Positions 1-9,477 of a stretch of DNA of 42,244 nucleotides are shown one piece after another. Numbering within the stretch: the stretch's first letter is position 1; the number at the start of each line of letters is the position of its first letter. The notes beneath the pieces are model-generated. The model worked only from the letters and a program-made list of their open reading frames with translations, had not been told where the DNA came from and did not search any database. The position numbers and the translations under genes are program-made. The stretch comes from Flavobacterium urumqiense. GTDB taxonomy: Bacteria; Bacteroidota; Bacteroidia; Flavobacteriales; Flavobacteriaceae. The DNA is taken from assembly GCF_900108015.1 (NCBI RefSeq), contig NZ_FNVP01000018.1:1-42244 (forward strand). Direction: 5' to 3'.

Positions 1-1517
1 CCGTTATTGGCAGAGTACATCAATATCCCTGTTCCTCCTGAAGCAGTGATGGTGATAGAACCATCGCTTGCGCCATTACATTTAGGATTAACCAAAGCTG
101 CCGACGAAACAACTATAGGTGGTGGTTCTGCAAGAACTACCGATCCTGTTGTAATACACCCTTTAGAATCTTTTACTTCCCACTGGTAAGTTCCAGCTTT
201 AATATTGGAAAGATCCTCGGTATTTGCTGTAAAACTGTTTGGGCCTGTCCAAGAATAAGTATAAGGAGCAATACCTCCAGTGACCGTAAGATTTATTGAA
301 CCAAACCCGCCATTGCATGTTGGAGTAGTAGTAACTGCAACTGCTTTTGGATTTGAATCTACTTTAAATTGAATAGGAGCTCCTGGGAAATCTTTCAATT
401 CAGATTGTTCTGAATTACCAGAAGATCTAGTTCTAATAAATAATGTACTGAGTGAAAAACAAGGATCGGTCGCTCGTTTGAACACTTGGGTAAGGTTAAT
501 CGCACCTTCAGCATATTGATTTGGAGCGTAATCACCACCCACACCAGTATTATTAGGATCACTACCAAAGACATCAAAAGGTACATGGGTCATAGAGGTA
601 TTATTAGCAATGAATATTCTACCCAAAAACTCTGAATTTGGGTGAATTACATAGTGGAAACCACCTCCTGTCATAGCAGTCCATACTCTAATTACTGCAT
701 TTGCATCCCCACCTCCATTGGTAAACTCAATAGTAATCAGAATGTCACCTACAGTACGACCACCGTCAGTTCCTAAACTACTAAAACTACCGCTACCTCC
801 TGTGATTGCTCCAGTAGCACTAGTAGTTGCTCCAGTTATAGTCATTGATTTCTGTAAAAATTCAAAATCAATATAACTACTACCCATTGTGACCTGACGG
901 TCACCGGCAAATAAACACCACAAATCAGTTGATAATCCACCTAATTTAGGATCTCCATAAGAAAAATGAGCACCCGCATTTTCGATTTCATTTTTGTTGG
1001 GTGAACTTCCTGGACCCCAAGTGTAAGTATTGGGATTATCATTTATTTTATTGGATGCCGTAAAAACAGTTAAATCATTTATATACCGATCCTGCAGCAT
1101 AAAAGTTTGACCTGGATAAAGCAATTCTCCCGTAAACGGGTTAATAACGCCGTGGCCGTCAATGCCAGGATGCTGAGCATCAAACAAGTCGCCTACATTT
1201 TCATATCCAGCAGGAGAATGCGCATAGGCATCGCCATCAACTCCAGAACCGCTTTTAGGTGAGATAACAGGTACAATACCTTTTAAAGATCCCTGCGCGT
1301 TTACTGTAGTAGTTGTCATTAAAATTGTTACTAACAAAAGTGACAGTGTAATCCATTGGTGGCAATAATTCTGCCACACTTTTGTTAGGCAATCGATAGA
1401 ATTTGTCTTATTAAATTTTAAAAAATTTAATTTAGAAATAGCGTTTTTCGTTAAAAGACAACGTATTATTTTGTTGTATAAGAAATCGAAAAACTTAAAA
1501 ATTGTATTCTTTTTCAT
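1..1517 (-). CDS. Giant secreted adhesin with SprB-type repeats (5' part, runs off window)
   Basis: The frame is open from ATG at 1515-1517 down to base 1, about 505 codons, and the gene continues outside the window. Residues 1 to about 54 are Lys/Asn/Phe-rich and precede a hydrophobic stretch (WITLSLLLVTILM) ending at a plausible signal-peptidase site, VNAQ. The next part is Gly/Thr/Asn-rich and unlike any family I can name. From about residue 400 there are two repeats beginning CNGGFGSINLTVTGG and CNGASDGSITITASGG, with APYTYSW in the first. These match the SprB repeat of flavobacterial gliding and surface adhesins. Such proteins are normally exported by Sec and then by the type IX system, whose C-terminal signal would lie outside the window. 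The long N-terminal region is odd, because no other in-frame ATG stands before the hydrophobic segment. Family assignment is firm for the repeats; adhesion is inferred. Confidence 0.85.
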   Translation of the reverse strand, partial: MKKNTIFKFFDFLYNKIIRCLLTKNAISKLNFLKFNKTNSIDCLTKVWQNYCHQWITLSLLLVTILMTTTTVNAQGSLKGIVPVISPKSGSGVDGDAYAHSPAGYENVGDLFDAQHPGIDGHGVINPFTGELLYPGQTFMLQDRYINDLTVFTASNKINDNPNTYTWGPGSSPNKNEIENAGAHFSYGDPKLGGLSTDLWCLFAGDRQVTMGSSYIDFEFLQKSMTITGATTSATGAITGGSGSFSSLGTDGGRTVGDILITIEFTNGGGDANAVIRVWTAMTGGGFHYVIHPNSEFLGRIFIANNTSMTHVPFDVFGSDPNNTGVGGDYAPNQYAEGAINLTQVFKRATDPCFSLSTLFIRTRSSGNSEQSELKDFPGAPIQFKVDSNPKAVAVTTTPTCNGGFGSINLTVTGGIAPYTYSWTGPNSFTANTEDLSNIKAGTYQWEVKDSKGCITTGSVVLAEPPPIVVSSAALVNPKCNGASDGSITITASGGTGILMYSANN

Positions 1518-1815
1518 AATAATAGTATTTTAACACCATACATTTAATTTAATAGGCAGTTTACAGAATGAGGGCGAATAAAAAATCTTCCGATAAAAAT
1601 CATGAAGGCAACCGTCGTTAAAGCATGTTTTTATCACGACAATAAAAATATCTTTATCATTTACCAAAATCGAGTTGTAAAAATGGATTAGATTAATCTC
1701 AAAACGAATAAATTAAACACTAAAAAAAGGTTGTTACCAGAATAGTACGCATTGGGGAAATGCGTCTAACCGTCACTAAATCATCTTCAATTAAAAAAGT
1801 ATTGAAGTGAGCGTT

Positions 1816-1847
1816 CAAACATAGGAGTATAAAATGCGGGGAACAAA
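1816..1847 (-). promoter_or_regulatory. Candidate promoter for the giant adhesin
   Basis: Read on the minus strand there is TTTG (1847-1844), a 20 nt spacer and TATGTTTG (1823-1816). This fits the Bacteroidota -33/-7 consensus TTTG/TAnnTTTG. It would give a leader of about 290 nt before the ATG at 1517. The leader includes a hairpin, ACGCATT/AATGCGT, near 1748-1766. The assignment rests on motif match only. Confidence 0.45.
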
Positions 1848-2148
1848 ATCTATATCCTAAAACAAGCTTCAAGTCGTCAAAAAACAACTTCATTTTTTTC
1901 CTACATAAAATTAATGATTAAAATAAAAAGATTAAAAAAAGGAGTAGTAAAATAGACGAATTGCTAATTTACCCGATAATTAACATTACTAAGTAAGAAA
2001 ATAAACATACAAATAAAAAATAATTTTATTTTTAAGTAGCTGATTAATAGTTTATTACGCGTTAAATAAAATATTTTAAAATTAAGAATCATTTTCTTAC
2101 TTCAAATAATATATTTCATTTACATTTAAAGAAAAAACCTCCCATTTT

Positions 2149-2173
2149 GGACTTCTCCCAAAAAAGTTAGACA
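2149..2173. repeat. Solitary IS3-type terminal inverted repeat (remnant)
   Basis: The bases GGACTTCTCCCAAAAAAG, followed by TTAGACA, resemble ends of IS3-family elements, which often read TG..CT..CCCAAAAAGTTAGACA. No transposase or partner end is visible in the surrounding intergenic region, so it would be a solo scar. Resemblance is from memory of the family. Confidence 0.35.
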
Positions 2174-2287
2174 CTATTTGGGGGCAATCCATTTCTGAAA
2201 GGTTTTTTTCTAATAATCTTTTATCGTTATTTTAGGAACGAAAATCTAAATGAAATACTTTTTGCAGAACAAAAAAGTGGTTGTTTA

Positions 2288-5200
2288 TTACATATTTCTT
2301 CTATATTGTCCTCCCACTTCAAACAAAGCCGAAGTAATTTGTCCCAAAGAACAAACCTTTGTCGCTTCCATTAAGTGTTCGAATAAGTTTTCGTTTTTTA
2401 TGGCTGCTTCCTGAAGTGTATTTAAATGTTCCGTCACTAAATCCTGATTGGATTGGTGTAAATGGTGCAGCATATCTATTTGGTATTGTTTTTCTTCTTC
2501 GGTAGCACGAATTACTTCAGCTGGAATAACCGTTGGAGAACCTTTAGAACTCAAGAACGTATTCACTCCGATAATTGGAAATTCACCCGTATGTTTCAAA
2601 GTCTCATAATACAAACTTTCTTCCTGAATTTTACTTCGTTGGTACATCGTTTCCATAGCACCAAGAACGCCACCACGTTCGGTAATACGGTCGAATTCGA
2701 GTAAAACTGCTGCTTCCACTAAATCTGTTAATTCTTCGATGATGAAAGCTCCTTGAATTGGGTTTTCATTTTTGGCAAGACCTAATTCTTTATTGATAAT
2801 TAGCTGAATCGCCATTGCACGTCGTACTGATTCTTCAGTAGGCGTTGTAATTGCCTCATCATAAGCATTGGTATGCAACGAGTTACAGTTATCATAAATG
2901 GCATACAAAGCTTGCAAAGTGGTACGAATATCATTGAAATCAATTTCCTGTGCGTGCAATGAACGCCCAGAAGTCTGAATGTGATACTTTAACATTTGAG
3001 CACGTTCGTTCGCTCCATATTTGTTTTTCATGGCTTTCGCCCAAATTTTACGTGCTACACGACCAATAACTGCATATTCCGGATCAACTCCATTCGAAAA
3101 GAAGAAGGATAAGTTGGGTCCAAAATCGTTAATATTCATTCCACGACTCAAATAATATTCCACATACGTGAAACCATTAGAAAGTGTAAAAGCCAATTGC
3201 GTGATAGGATTTGCTCCTGCTTCGGCAATATGATATCCTGAAATAGAAACCGAATAAAAATTTCTAACATTCTTGGTAATAAAATATTCCTGTACGTCAC
3301 CCATCAATCGCAAAGCAAATTCCGTTGAGAAAATACAGGTATTCTGTGCTTGATCTTCTTTAAGAATATCAGCCTGAACTGTTCCACGAACTTGGGACAG
3401 CGTTCTTGCTTTGATATCACTATATATTTCCAAAGGCAAAACCTGATCTCCGGTAACGCCCAAAAGCATCAACCCTAAACCGTTGTTCCCTTGAGGTAAA
3501 TCGCCATGGTAATGCGGTCTTTCAACTCCTTTTGCTGCATATATTTTGTTGATTTTTGCTTCAATTTCTTTTTCAAGATTGTTTTCTTTAATGTAAAACT
3601 CACATTGTTGGTCAATAGCAGCATTCATGAAAAAGCCTAACAACATCGGAGCCGGTCCATTAATGGTCATACTTACTGATGTCATTGCATGCACTAAATC
3701 GAAACCAGAATATAATTTTTTAGCATCATCCAAACAACAAATAGAAACACCTGCATTCCCGATTTTTCCATAAATATCAGGACGAACGTGTGGATCATTT
3801 CCATATAAAGTCACACTGTCAAAAGCAGTCGACAATCGTTTTGCCGGCAAACCTGCGCTCACATAATGAAAACGTTTATTGGTTCTTTCCGGTCCACCTT
3901 CACCGGCAAACATACGAGAAGGATCTTCTCCTTCGCGTTTGAAAGGATACAAACCAGCGGTAAAAGGAAATTCTCCCGGAACATTTTCCTGCAGACACCA
4001 ACGTAAAATATCACCCCAAGCCTGATACTTTGGTAACGCAATTTTTGGAATTTGAGAATGAGAAAGCGACTCCGTATGCGTAGCCATTTTAATTTCTCTG
4101 TCACGAACTTTGAACGTGTAAACTGGGTTTTTGTACTTGTTTACTTTTTCGTTCCAAGTTATTATGATTTCCCAATTGTAAGGATCCAAATCCATTTTTA
4201 CTTTATCAAACTGATTGAGTAAAAGATTTAGGAAAATTTTATTTTCAGGAATTCCTTGTTTTTCGGTTTCCAAAGCAGTTGGTAATACCGAATCTTCATC
4301 AATTCCAGTTTTGCTTATGACTGGGAATTTTCCGGAAACACTTTCTAGTGTTTTGAAAATCCCGTATAATTTTTGAGCAACTTGTTCCTGACTAACCGCC
4401 GTAATATCATATTTTCGGTTACTTTCAGCAATTTCAGATAAATAGCGGGTTCTGTGTGGTGGAATAACGAATATCTTCTCGCTCATCTCACGCGTGATTT
4501 TGAAAGTTGATTTCAAATCAGAATTCGTTTTTTCATGAACTTTATCCATAATCGCTTTGTACAGCGTATTCATTCCCGGGTCGTTAAACTGAGAAGCAAT
4601 GGTGCCATAAACCGGAAGTGTATCTAAGTTAGCATCCCAAAGATTATGGTTGCGTTGGTATTGTTTTTTCACGTCTCTTACGGCATCAAGAGAACCGCGT
4701 TTGTCGAATTTATTGATTGCAACCAAATCAGCAAAATCAAGCATGTCGATTTTTTCCAATTGAGTCGCAGCACCAAATTCCGGTGTCATTACATATAAGG
4801 AAACATCAGAATGGTCCATAATCTCCGTGTCAGATTGCCCGATCCCGGAAGTTTCCAGAATAATGATGTCATAATTTGCCGCTTTGATTACTTGAATTGC
4901 TTCGGCAACATATTTTGACAAAGCCAAATTTGATTGGCGTGTTGCCAAAGAACGCATATAAACACGAGGATTATTGATCGCGTTCATACGTATTCTATCG
5001 CCAAGAAGTGCACCACCCGTTTTTCTTTTGGATGGATCGACAGAGATTAGTCCTATCGTTTTTTCTGGAAAATCGATAAGGAAACGACGCACTAATTCAT
5101 CGACTAAGGATGATTTTCCTGCTCCACCCGTCCCTGTAATTCCCAAAACTGGCGTTTTACAATCGGTGTTTTTTTTATGAATTGCATCTAAAGTTGCTGC

Positions 5201-5740
5201 TGCAACATCAGGAAAATTCTCAGCGGCTGAAATTATACGTGCAATTGCTTTTGGATTTTTTTCTTCAAGATGATTGATTTCATCAGTCAATTTATCTCCA
5301 ATAGCGTAATCCGATTGTTGTACTAAATCATTTATCATTCCTTGCAATCCCATGGCACGACCATCGTCTGGCGCATAAATTCTGGTGATTCCGTAGGCTT
5401 GTAATTCAGCTATTTCAGAAGGCAGAATTACTCCTCCTCCACCGCCAAATATTTTTATTTGTCCGGCTCCTTTTTCTTGAAGCAGGTCGTACATATATTT
5501 GAAATATTCGTTGTGACCTCCTTGATACGATGTTATTGCAATTGCATTGGCATCTTCTTGAATTGCTGTATTGACTACTTCTTCCACACTACGGTCATGA
5601 CCCAAATGAATCACCTCAACACCAGTAGATTGAATAATTCTGCGCATGATATTTATTGCTGCATCGTGACCATCAAAAAGGGCTGCAGCGGTGACAATTC
5701 TTATTTTATTAACAGGGATATACGGTTTTACGGGTTCCAT
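2288..5740 (-). CDS. icmF: Fused cobalamin-dependent acyl-CoA mutase, isobutyryl-CoA mutase type
   Basis: A 1150-residue protein with three parts in one chain, the IcmF layout. An N-terminal B12-binding domain (about 1-150) has D23-G-H25-D, where His25 is the expected lower cobalt ligand, and a Gly-rich loop FGGGGGV near 100. A G-protein chaperone domain (about 190-430) has a Walker [13 protein letters not shown] (200-211), ETSGIGQSD near 296 and NKFD near 343. A C-terminal mutase barrel (about 550-1150) has [18 protein letters not shown] near 605-625, which is characteristic of IcmF rather than methylmalonyl-CoA mutase. It interconverts isobutyryl- and n-butyryl-CoA or related acyl-CoAs using adenosylcobalamin, while the GTPase part guards cofactor loading. 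Length matches the family. It stands alone; the neighbours are unrelated. The exact substrate cannot be fixed from sequence. Confidence 0.92.
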   Translation of the reverse strand: MEPVKPYIPVNKIRIVTAAALFDGHDAAINIMRRIIQSTGVEVIHLGHDRSVEEVVNTAIQEDANAIAITSYQGGHNEYFKYMYDLLQEKGAGQIKIFGGGGGVILPSEIAELQAYGITRIYAPDDGRAMGLQGMINDLVQQSDYAIGDKLTDEINHLEEKNPKAIARIISAAENFPDVAAATLDAIHKKNTDCKTPVLGITGTGGAGKSSLVDELVRRFLIDFPEKTIGLISVDPSKRKTGGALLGDRIRMNAINNPRVYMRSLATRQSNLALSKYVAEAIQVIKAANYDIIILETSGIGQSDTEIMDHSDVSLYVMTPEFGAATQLEKIDMLDFADLVAINKFDKRGSLDAVRDVKKQYQRNHNLWDANLDTLPVYGTIASQFNDPGMNTLYKAIMDKVHEKTNSDLKSTFKITREMSEKIFVIPPHRTRYLSEIAESNRKYDITAVSQEQVAQKLYGIFKTLESVSGKFPVISKTGIDEDSVLPTALETEKQGIPENKIFLNLLLNQFDKVKMDLDPYNWEIIITWNEKVNKYKNPVYTFKVRDREIKMATHTESLSHSQIPKIALPKYQAWGDILRWCLQENVPGEFPFTAGLYPFKREGEDPSRMFAGEGGPERTNKRFHYVSAGLPAKRLSTAFDSVTLYGNDPHVRPDIYGKIGNAGVSICCLDDAKKLYSGFDLVHAMTSVSMTINGPAPMLLGFFMNAAIDQQCEFYIKENNLEKEIEAKINKIYAAKGVERPHYHGDLPQGNNGLGLMLLGVTGDQVLPLEIYSDIKARTLSQVRGTVQADILKEDQAQNTCIFSTEFALRLMGDVQEYFITKNVRNFYSVSISGYHIAEAGANPITQLAFTLSNGFTYVEYYLSRGMNINDFGPNLSFFFSNGVDPEYAVIGRVARKIWAKAMKNKYGANERAQMLKYHIQTSGRSLHAQEIDFNDIRTTLQALYAIYDNCNSLHTNAYDEAITTPTEESVRRAMAIQLIINKELGLAKNENPIQGAFIIEELTDLVEAAVLLEFDRITERGGVLGAMETMYQRSKIQEESLYYETLKHTGEFPIIGVNTFLSSKGSPTVIPAEVIRATEEEKQYQIDMLHHLHQSNQDLVTEHLNTLQEAAIKNENLFEHLMEATKVCSLGQITSALFEVGGQYRRNM

Positions 5741-5841
5741 TTTATGAATATGATAATTTAAGTGCGCAATTTACGATTTTATTTTAAAAATTATTTAATG
5801 TCTGCCATAGTTGTTTATAAATAAGCAAGGATTTTGTTGTT

Positions 5842-5910
5842 TAGCCCCGATGGAAGCGGCATCCCTCGCTTTTTCAGCGAGGATACAGCGGACAGCGGGA
5901 CAACTGTTCC
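5842..5910 (+). ncRNA. Flavo-1-like structured RNA element, copy A
   Basis: It begins TAGCCCCGATGGAAGCGGC. CCCG pairs with CGGG near 5896, and the inner hairpin is CCTCGCT, loop, AGCGAGG. The internal loop strands GATGGAAGCGGC and ATACAGCGGACAG are shared with copy B. A further conserved GCTCCTAAAA follows about 20 nt later. The outer stem differs from copy B (CCCG/CGGG versus CCTG/CAGG) with pairing kept. The name Flavo-1 is from memory of the Rfam motif. The next gene is the DUF4197 lipoprotein, same strand. Confidence 0.6.
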
Positions 5911-6027
5911 TTAATAAATATAAAGTTTGTGCTCCTAAAAATAATTGTGGCTTTGTTTTTGAATAAGTAGTATTTTTACACAAGCCGCATGGCAAAAAGA
6001 CGAATTAAACCTATAAAAACAATTACG

Positions 6028-6735
6028 ATGAAGAAAATTTTAATTTTAATAGTGGCCGTGTCTCTTTCCAGTTGTGCCGAAATGCAACAGGTTCTTAATC
6101 AATTACCACAAACGCAGGGAATCGGAGGTGTTGATATTGCTGGCGGATTGAGGGAAGCATTGAACAACGGAATTTCGAAACAAGTGACAAAACTAACAGC
6201 TACTGATGGCTTTTACAGAAATGAAGCGGTAAAAATTTTATTGCCGGAAGAATTGCGAAAAGTAGATGCCGGCTTGAGAAAAATTGGTTTGAGTTCATTG
6301 GCTGATGAAGGTTTAAAAGTATTGAATCGTGCTGCCGAAGATGCGGTGAAGGAAGCGACGCCAATATTTGTTGACGCCGTTAGAAACATGACTTTTAGGG
6401 ATGCCAAATCAATTTTGATGGGGAATGAAAGTTCAGCAACAAATTATTTACAAAATAGTACTTCAACTGCTTTGTACGGAAAATTTAATCCAGTTATTAA
6501 AAGTTCGTTTACTAAAGTGGGCGCGGATAAAGTATGGGCAAATATTATTACTAAATACAACAGTATTCCTTTAATAAATAAAGTAAATCCAGATTTGACT
6601 GATTATGTTACCAATCAAGCGATGAACGGCGTTTTTAAAATGGTTGCTGTAGAAGAAAAAAACATTAGAACAAATATAAGCTCAAGAACTTCTATTTTAT
6701 TGCAAAAGGTTTTTGCGATGCAGGACAAGATGTAA
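6028..6735 (+). CDS. DUF4197 family lipoprotein
   Basis: A 235-residue protein starting at ATG 6028 with MKKILILIVAVSLSSCAEM, a short signal peptide with lipobox LSSC. An upstream in-frame ATG at 5989 would add 13 basic residues before the signal peptide and is unlikely. The mature part is helical and begins with a Gly-rich segment (GIGGVDIAGGLREALNNGI). It continues through EAVKILLPEELRKV and ends with DYVTNQAMNGVF..VAVEEKNIR, the pattern of DUF4197. Function is unknown. It should sit in the periplasm or outer membrane. A Flavo-1-like element lies about 120 nt upstream and purU follows 51 bp downstream on the same strand. Confidence 0.85.
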   Translation: MKKILILIVAVSLSSCAEMQQVLNQLPQTQGIGGVDIAGGLREALNNGISKQVTKLTATDGFYRNEAVKILLPEELRKVDAGLRKIGLSSLADEGLKVLNRAAEDAVKEATPIFVDAVRNMTFRDAKSILMGNESSATNYLQNSTSTALYGKFNPVIKSSFTKVGADKVWANIITKYNSIPLINKVNPDLTDYVTNQAMNGVFKMVAVEEKNIRTNISSRTSILLQKVFAMQDKM

Positions 6736-6786
6736 TTTTGAAAATAAACTTTTGAAGTGCAGAAATGCGGCAACAACAAAATAGAA

Positions 6787-7641
6787 ATGCGAAAAATTAC
6801 CATACTCATACATTGTGAAGATCAGAAGGCGATTATTGCCTCTGTGACTAATTACATTGCCTCAATTGAAGGAAACATTATTTATTTAGACCAGCACGTT
6901 GATGCCGATGAAAATGTGTTTTTTATGCGATTGGAATGTGAATTCAGTTCTCAAAATTGGGACATAGAAATCATAAAAAATGACTTTCAAACCAATTTAG
7001 CGACTCCGTTTAATATGTATTGGGAAATTTATACGCAAGAACAAAAACCTAAAATGGCATTATTTGTTTCTAAATACGACCATTGTTTGTATGATATTTT
7101 AGGACGATACAGTGCAGGAGAATTACCTCTTGAAATTCCTTTAATTGTAAGTAATCACGAAGATTTAAGGTCAGTAGCAAAACGTTTTGAGATTCCGTTT
7201 CACTATGTTCCTTTTACCAAAGAAATAAAGGCGCAAGGAGAACAACAACAAATGGACTTATTAAAAAAATATGATATCGACTTTATTGTGTTGGCGCGTT
7301 ATATGCAAATTATTACTCCCAATTTAATTACACTTTACAGGAATCAAATCATTAATATTCACCATTCCTTTCTACCTGCATTTCCTGGAGCTAAGCCTTA
7401 TCATTCGGCTTTTAAACGTGGCGTAAAAATTATTGGTGCTACCAGCCATTACGTTACGGAAGGATTAGATGAAGGCCCGATTATTGAGCAGGATATTGCC
7501 CGAGTTTCACACAGCCATTCCATAGAAGATTTTATTATGAAAGGACGTTATCTGGAACGCTCCGTTTTAGCGAGAGCTGTAAAATTACATGCAGAGCGAA
7601 AAACGATGGTTTATAATAACAAAACGGTGGTGTTTTCTTAA
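6787..7641 (+). CDS. purU: Formyltetrahydrofolate deformylase
   Basis: The 284-residue protein releases formate from 10-formyl-THF, supplying formate and balancing the one-carbon pool. The N-terminal ACT domain (about 1-80) starts MRKITILIHCEDQKAII. The formyltransferase fold follows, with the catalytic region INIHHSFLPAFPGAKPY and the aspartate in GLDEGPIIEQD. The ATG at 6787 is chosen because the ACT strand begins there; a start at 6757 would add ten unrelated residues. The length is typical. It is followed by a hairpin repeat and a terminator at 7728-7756. Confidence 0.93.
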   Translation: MRKITILIHCEDQKAIIASVTNYIASIEGNIIYLDQHVDADENVFFMRLECEFSSQNWDIEIIKNDFQTNLATPFNMYWEIYTQEQKPKMALFVSKYDHCLYDILGRYSAGELPLEIPLIVSNHEDLRSVAKRFEIPFHYVPFTKEIKAQGEQQQMDLLKKYDIDFIVLARYMQIITPNLITLYRNQIINIHHSFLPAFPGAKPYHSAFKRGVKIIGATSHYVTEGLDEGPIIEQDIARVSHSHSIEDFIMKGRYLERSVLARAVKLHAERKTMVYNNKTVVFS

Positions 7642-7649
7642 AATCCTTA

Positions 7650-7702
7650 TCCCTCCCGATCCCGAAGCTTCGGAACGGGACTCTCCAAAAAAAGGGAGCC
7701 AT
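7650..7702 (+). repeat. Extragenic palindromic hairpin after purU
   Basis: The sequence holds CCCGATCCCGAAGCTTCGG and an adjacent inverted CGGGA, then CTCC, an A-run and GGGAG, forming two nested palindromes. The core TCCCGAAGC..CGGGA resembles the hairpin loop of the RNA element at 19345. It is probably a dispersed extragenic repeat. Confidence 0.4.
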
Positions 7703-7727
7703 AATCGATAAAGACTATTATAAAAAA

Positions 7728-7756
7728 ATGTTCACTTTTGGTGAGCATTTTTTTTA
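7728..7756 (+). terminator. Rho-independent terminator of purU
   Basis: AATGTTCAC, loop TTTTG, GTGAGCATT (one G-U pair), then an uninterrupted T-run. It lies 87 nt after the purU stop. Confidence 0.75.
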
Positions 7757-8330
7757 ACCTATAATTTTAATTTCACCTGTTTCCCATTATTGTCAAATAC
7801 TACTTTACTCCAAAATGAATTTATTCCGTTTTGGTTGCTTTGAAAATACAGAAAGACCATACTTTTCACGAATTTCATCACTAAGCTGTGAAACATTTTT
7901 AGAAACAGAACCAATTTCACTAATGGATACAAGTGACGACCCATTGAATGATTTCTTCTATGGATTATCTAAATTATAACGGGTGCTGAATTCTAAAATA
8001 TTTAAATTATTGTTATAAAAATAAAAGGACTTTGCATTCCAATAATGAAAATTTACAATTTTATCAGGTGGAATAACGTCTAGAATTTCCGTTTTATTTT
8101 TTATCAGAGAAAAGGCTTCTTACAACTTATTATTAGGTTTATCCAAAGCAAAATGATAAACTGGGTTTTAATTTTCAGAAGATCTGAAAGTTAATTTTGT
8201 GAAACCAATCACAAATGAAGTACTGGAATTGTTTTTCGAAATAGTTTTCAAGCCGATAACGTCAGTATAAAACCACTGCGTATAATTTTGATGTGTTTTA
8301 TAATTGTAATTAGTCCATTTCAATAATTAT
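7755..8330 (-). pseudogene. Decayed VOC/glyoxalase-family gene
   Basis: Minus-strand translation from about 8325 gives QNYTQWFYTDVIGLKTIS, then SFVIGFTKLTFRSSEN, stop, NPVYHFALDKPNNKL, stop, EAFSLIKNKTEILDVIPP, NFHYWNAKSFYFYNNNLNI, LEFSTRYNLDNP, stop, and finally SLVSISEIGSVSKNV and QLSDEIREKYGLSVFSKQ. This is the order of a vicinal-oxygen-chelate protein: FYT..lGL near the start, YHFAL, the nWNA..iYF.D..gN.lEFi metal region, and a SEIGl tail. At least three in-frame stops and a garbled 3' end make it a pseudogene. Confidence 0.75.
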
Positions 8331-8475
8331 TGCAGAGCAGCAAAACACCGTGAGTTTTAAAACTAGCGTTATGAAACACCCTGTATTACATAATAGCGGA
8401 TGGCCTAAATATCGCTACATAAATAATGTGAAAAAAACTTAACTTATATACAACAAAGTAATAACATAATCTTAA

Positions 8476-8588
8476 CAGCAAAATGTACGAATATTGATGA
8501 TCTTTGCTGAGTAATAAACTGGTTATTTATTATTTTGGTTTTGGTTAGTTAAAGAATTGCCTGCGTCTAAATGATGCAGGCATTTTTT
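8476..8588 (+). ncRNA. Orphan terminated stretch, candidate small RNA
   Basis: A strong plus-strand terminator sits at 8556-8588, but no plus-strand gene lies upstream within 900 bases. Between them are inverted repeats CAGCAAA (8476) with TTTGCTG (8503) and AATAA with TTATT (8514-8527). This could be a short RNA with its own terminator, or remains of a lost gene. No clear promoter was found. Confidence 0.25.
8556..8588 (+). terminator. Rho-independent terminator, plus strand
   Basis: GCCTGC (8559-8564), an 11 nt loop and GCAGGC (8576-8581), followed by ATTTTTT. The T-run lies only on the plus-strand side. It abuts the stop codon of the convergent hydrolase gene. Confidence 0.7.
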
Positions 8589-9423
8589 ATTTGGCAGTAT
8601 TTATAAAGGAAAGAACGGCATCGTTGAAAGCAGTAGGCTGTTCCACATTTACCACATGTCCACATTTTTCGATTACAAAGAGTTTTGAAGATTTATAATG
8701 GTTTTCCACGACCTTTCGAACAGAAGGTAAAAACATATAATCCTCTTCTCCCATAACATAAAGCGTTGGGATATTTAATTCCACTTGGCGAAACCATCTT
8801 AGAACCGGATTTATTTCCGCAGTCAATTTAAACCATTTTATGAATTCTTTTTGGTATAATTTTTTAGCCTCATTGATAAAAAGTAATCGAGACTGCTTGT
8901 GACTTTTTTTAGGCATAATCACAAAAGCAAAAAATTTATATAAAACCAAATAAGGCAATACATATTTGAACATATTTCCCAATCTCATTAGTACTTGAGA
9001 ACGAAAATTCATTTTTAAGATTGCTCCACCAAGTATCATACTTTGTACGCGTTCCGGATACATTTCCGCTAATTGTCTAATCAGAATTGTTCCCAAGGAA
9101 ATCCCGACGAAATGTGACTTTTTGATTTTAAGAAAATCTAAAACTTCCAGAATATCATTGGCCAAAGCCGAAAAGGTATATTTTTGTTTGAAAGCTGTTT
9201 TAAGTGTAGGCTTAGAGTTTCCGTGACCACGTAAATCTAACAGCAATACATTATATTGTTTCTGAAAATCCCGAATTTGTTTGAACCAGATAGAAGAACT
9301 CCCACCAGCGCCATGCACAAAAGTCACCCATTGCTCGCTATTTTCGTTCTTGTAAATGGTGTAATTTATCACTTCTTTTTTTTGCAAAAATAGAACAATA
9401 ATTTTAAATTCGATTCTTAACAT
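8587..9423 (-). CDS. Alpha/beta-fold hydrolase
   Basis: A 278-residue protein with the complete alpha/beta hydrolase signature. The oxyanion region is FVHGAGGSSSIW, followed by LLLDLRGHGNSKP. The nucleophile elbow is VGISLGT (GxSxG), the acid lies in VMGEEDYM and the catalytic His in EKCGHVVNVEQP. A cap region of about 60 hydrophobic/basic residues lies between the elbow and the acid. There is no signal peptide, so it is probably cytoplasmic. The first 20 residues, up to KKEVINYTIY, are poorly conserved, so the true start may be a little downstream. Substrate is unknown. It is transcribed away from the small gene at 9478. Confidence 0.85.
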   Translation of the reverse strand: MLRIEFKIIVLFLQKKEVINYTIYKNENSEQWVTFVHGAGGSSSIWFKQIRDFQKQYNVLLLDLRGHGNSKPTLKTAFKQKYTFSALANDILEVLDFLKIKKSHFVGISLGTILIRQLAEMYPERVQSMILGGAILKMNFRSQVLMRLGNMFKYVLPYLVLYKFFAFVIMPKKSHKQSRLLFINEAKKLYQKEFIKWFKLTAEINPVLRWFRQVELNIPTLYVMGEEDYMFLPSVRKVVENHYKSSKLFVIEKCGHVVNVEQPTAFNDAVLSFINTAK

Positions 9424-9454
9424 ATAATAATGCGGAATTATTATTTACAAAACG

Positions 9455-9462
9455 TAAATTTG
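9455..9462 (+). promoter_or_regulatory. Promoter -7 element of the small gene at 9478
   Basis: TAAATTTG matches the Bacteroidota -7 consensus TAnnTTTG and lies 15 nt before the ATG. This gives a very short leader. The match supports expression of the 47-codon gene that follows. Confidence 0.5.
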
Positions 9463-9477
9463 CAAAAAATTACACCC

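Larger units (their letters stand above)
1518..2287. other. Long AT-rich intergenic region
   Basis: About 770 bases without a credible gene. It holds the candidate adhesin promoter and long leader, a hairpin near 1750, and a solitary insertion-sequence-like end at 2149-2173. The stretch 1900-2120 is very AT-rich, with nothing recognisable. No tRNA or conserved RNA was seen. Confidence 0.6.

Noticed and set aside
5741..5841. Cobalamin riboswitch upstream of the B12-dependent mutase
   Set aside because: No B12-box-like conserved sequence or long structured leader is visible in the short region before the gene.
5795..5995. Minus-strand 66-codon frame
   Set aside because: It is a shadow of the structured RNA element at 5842-5910, with no similarity to a protein family.
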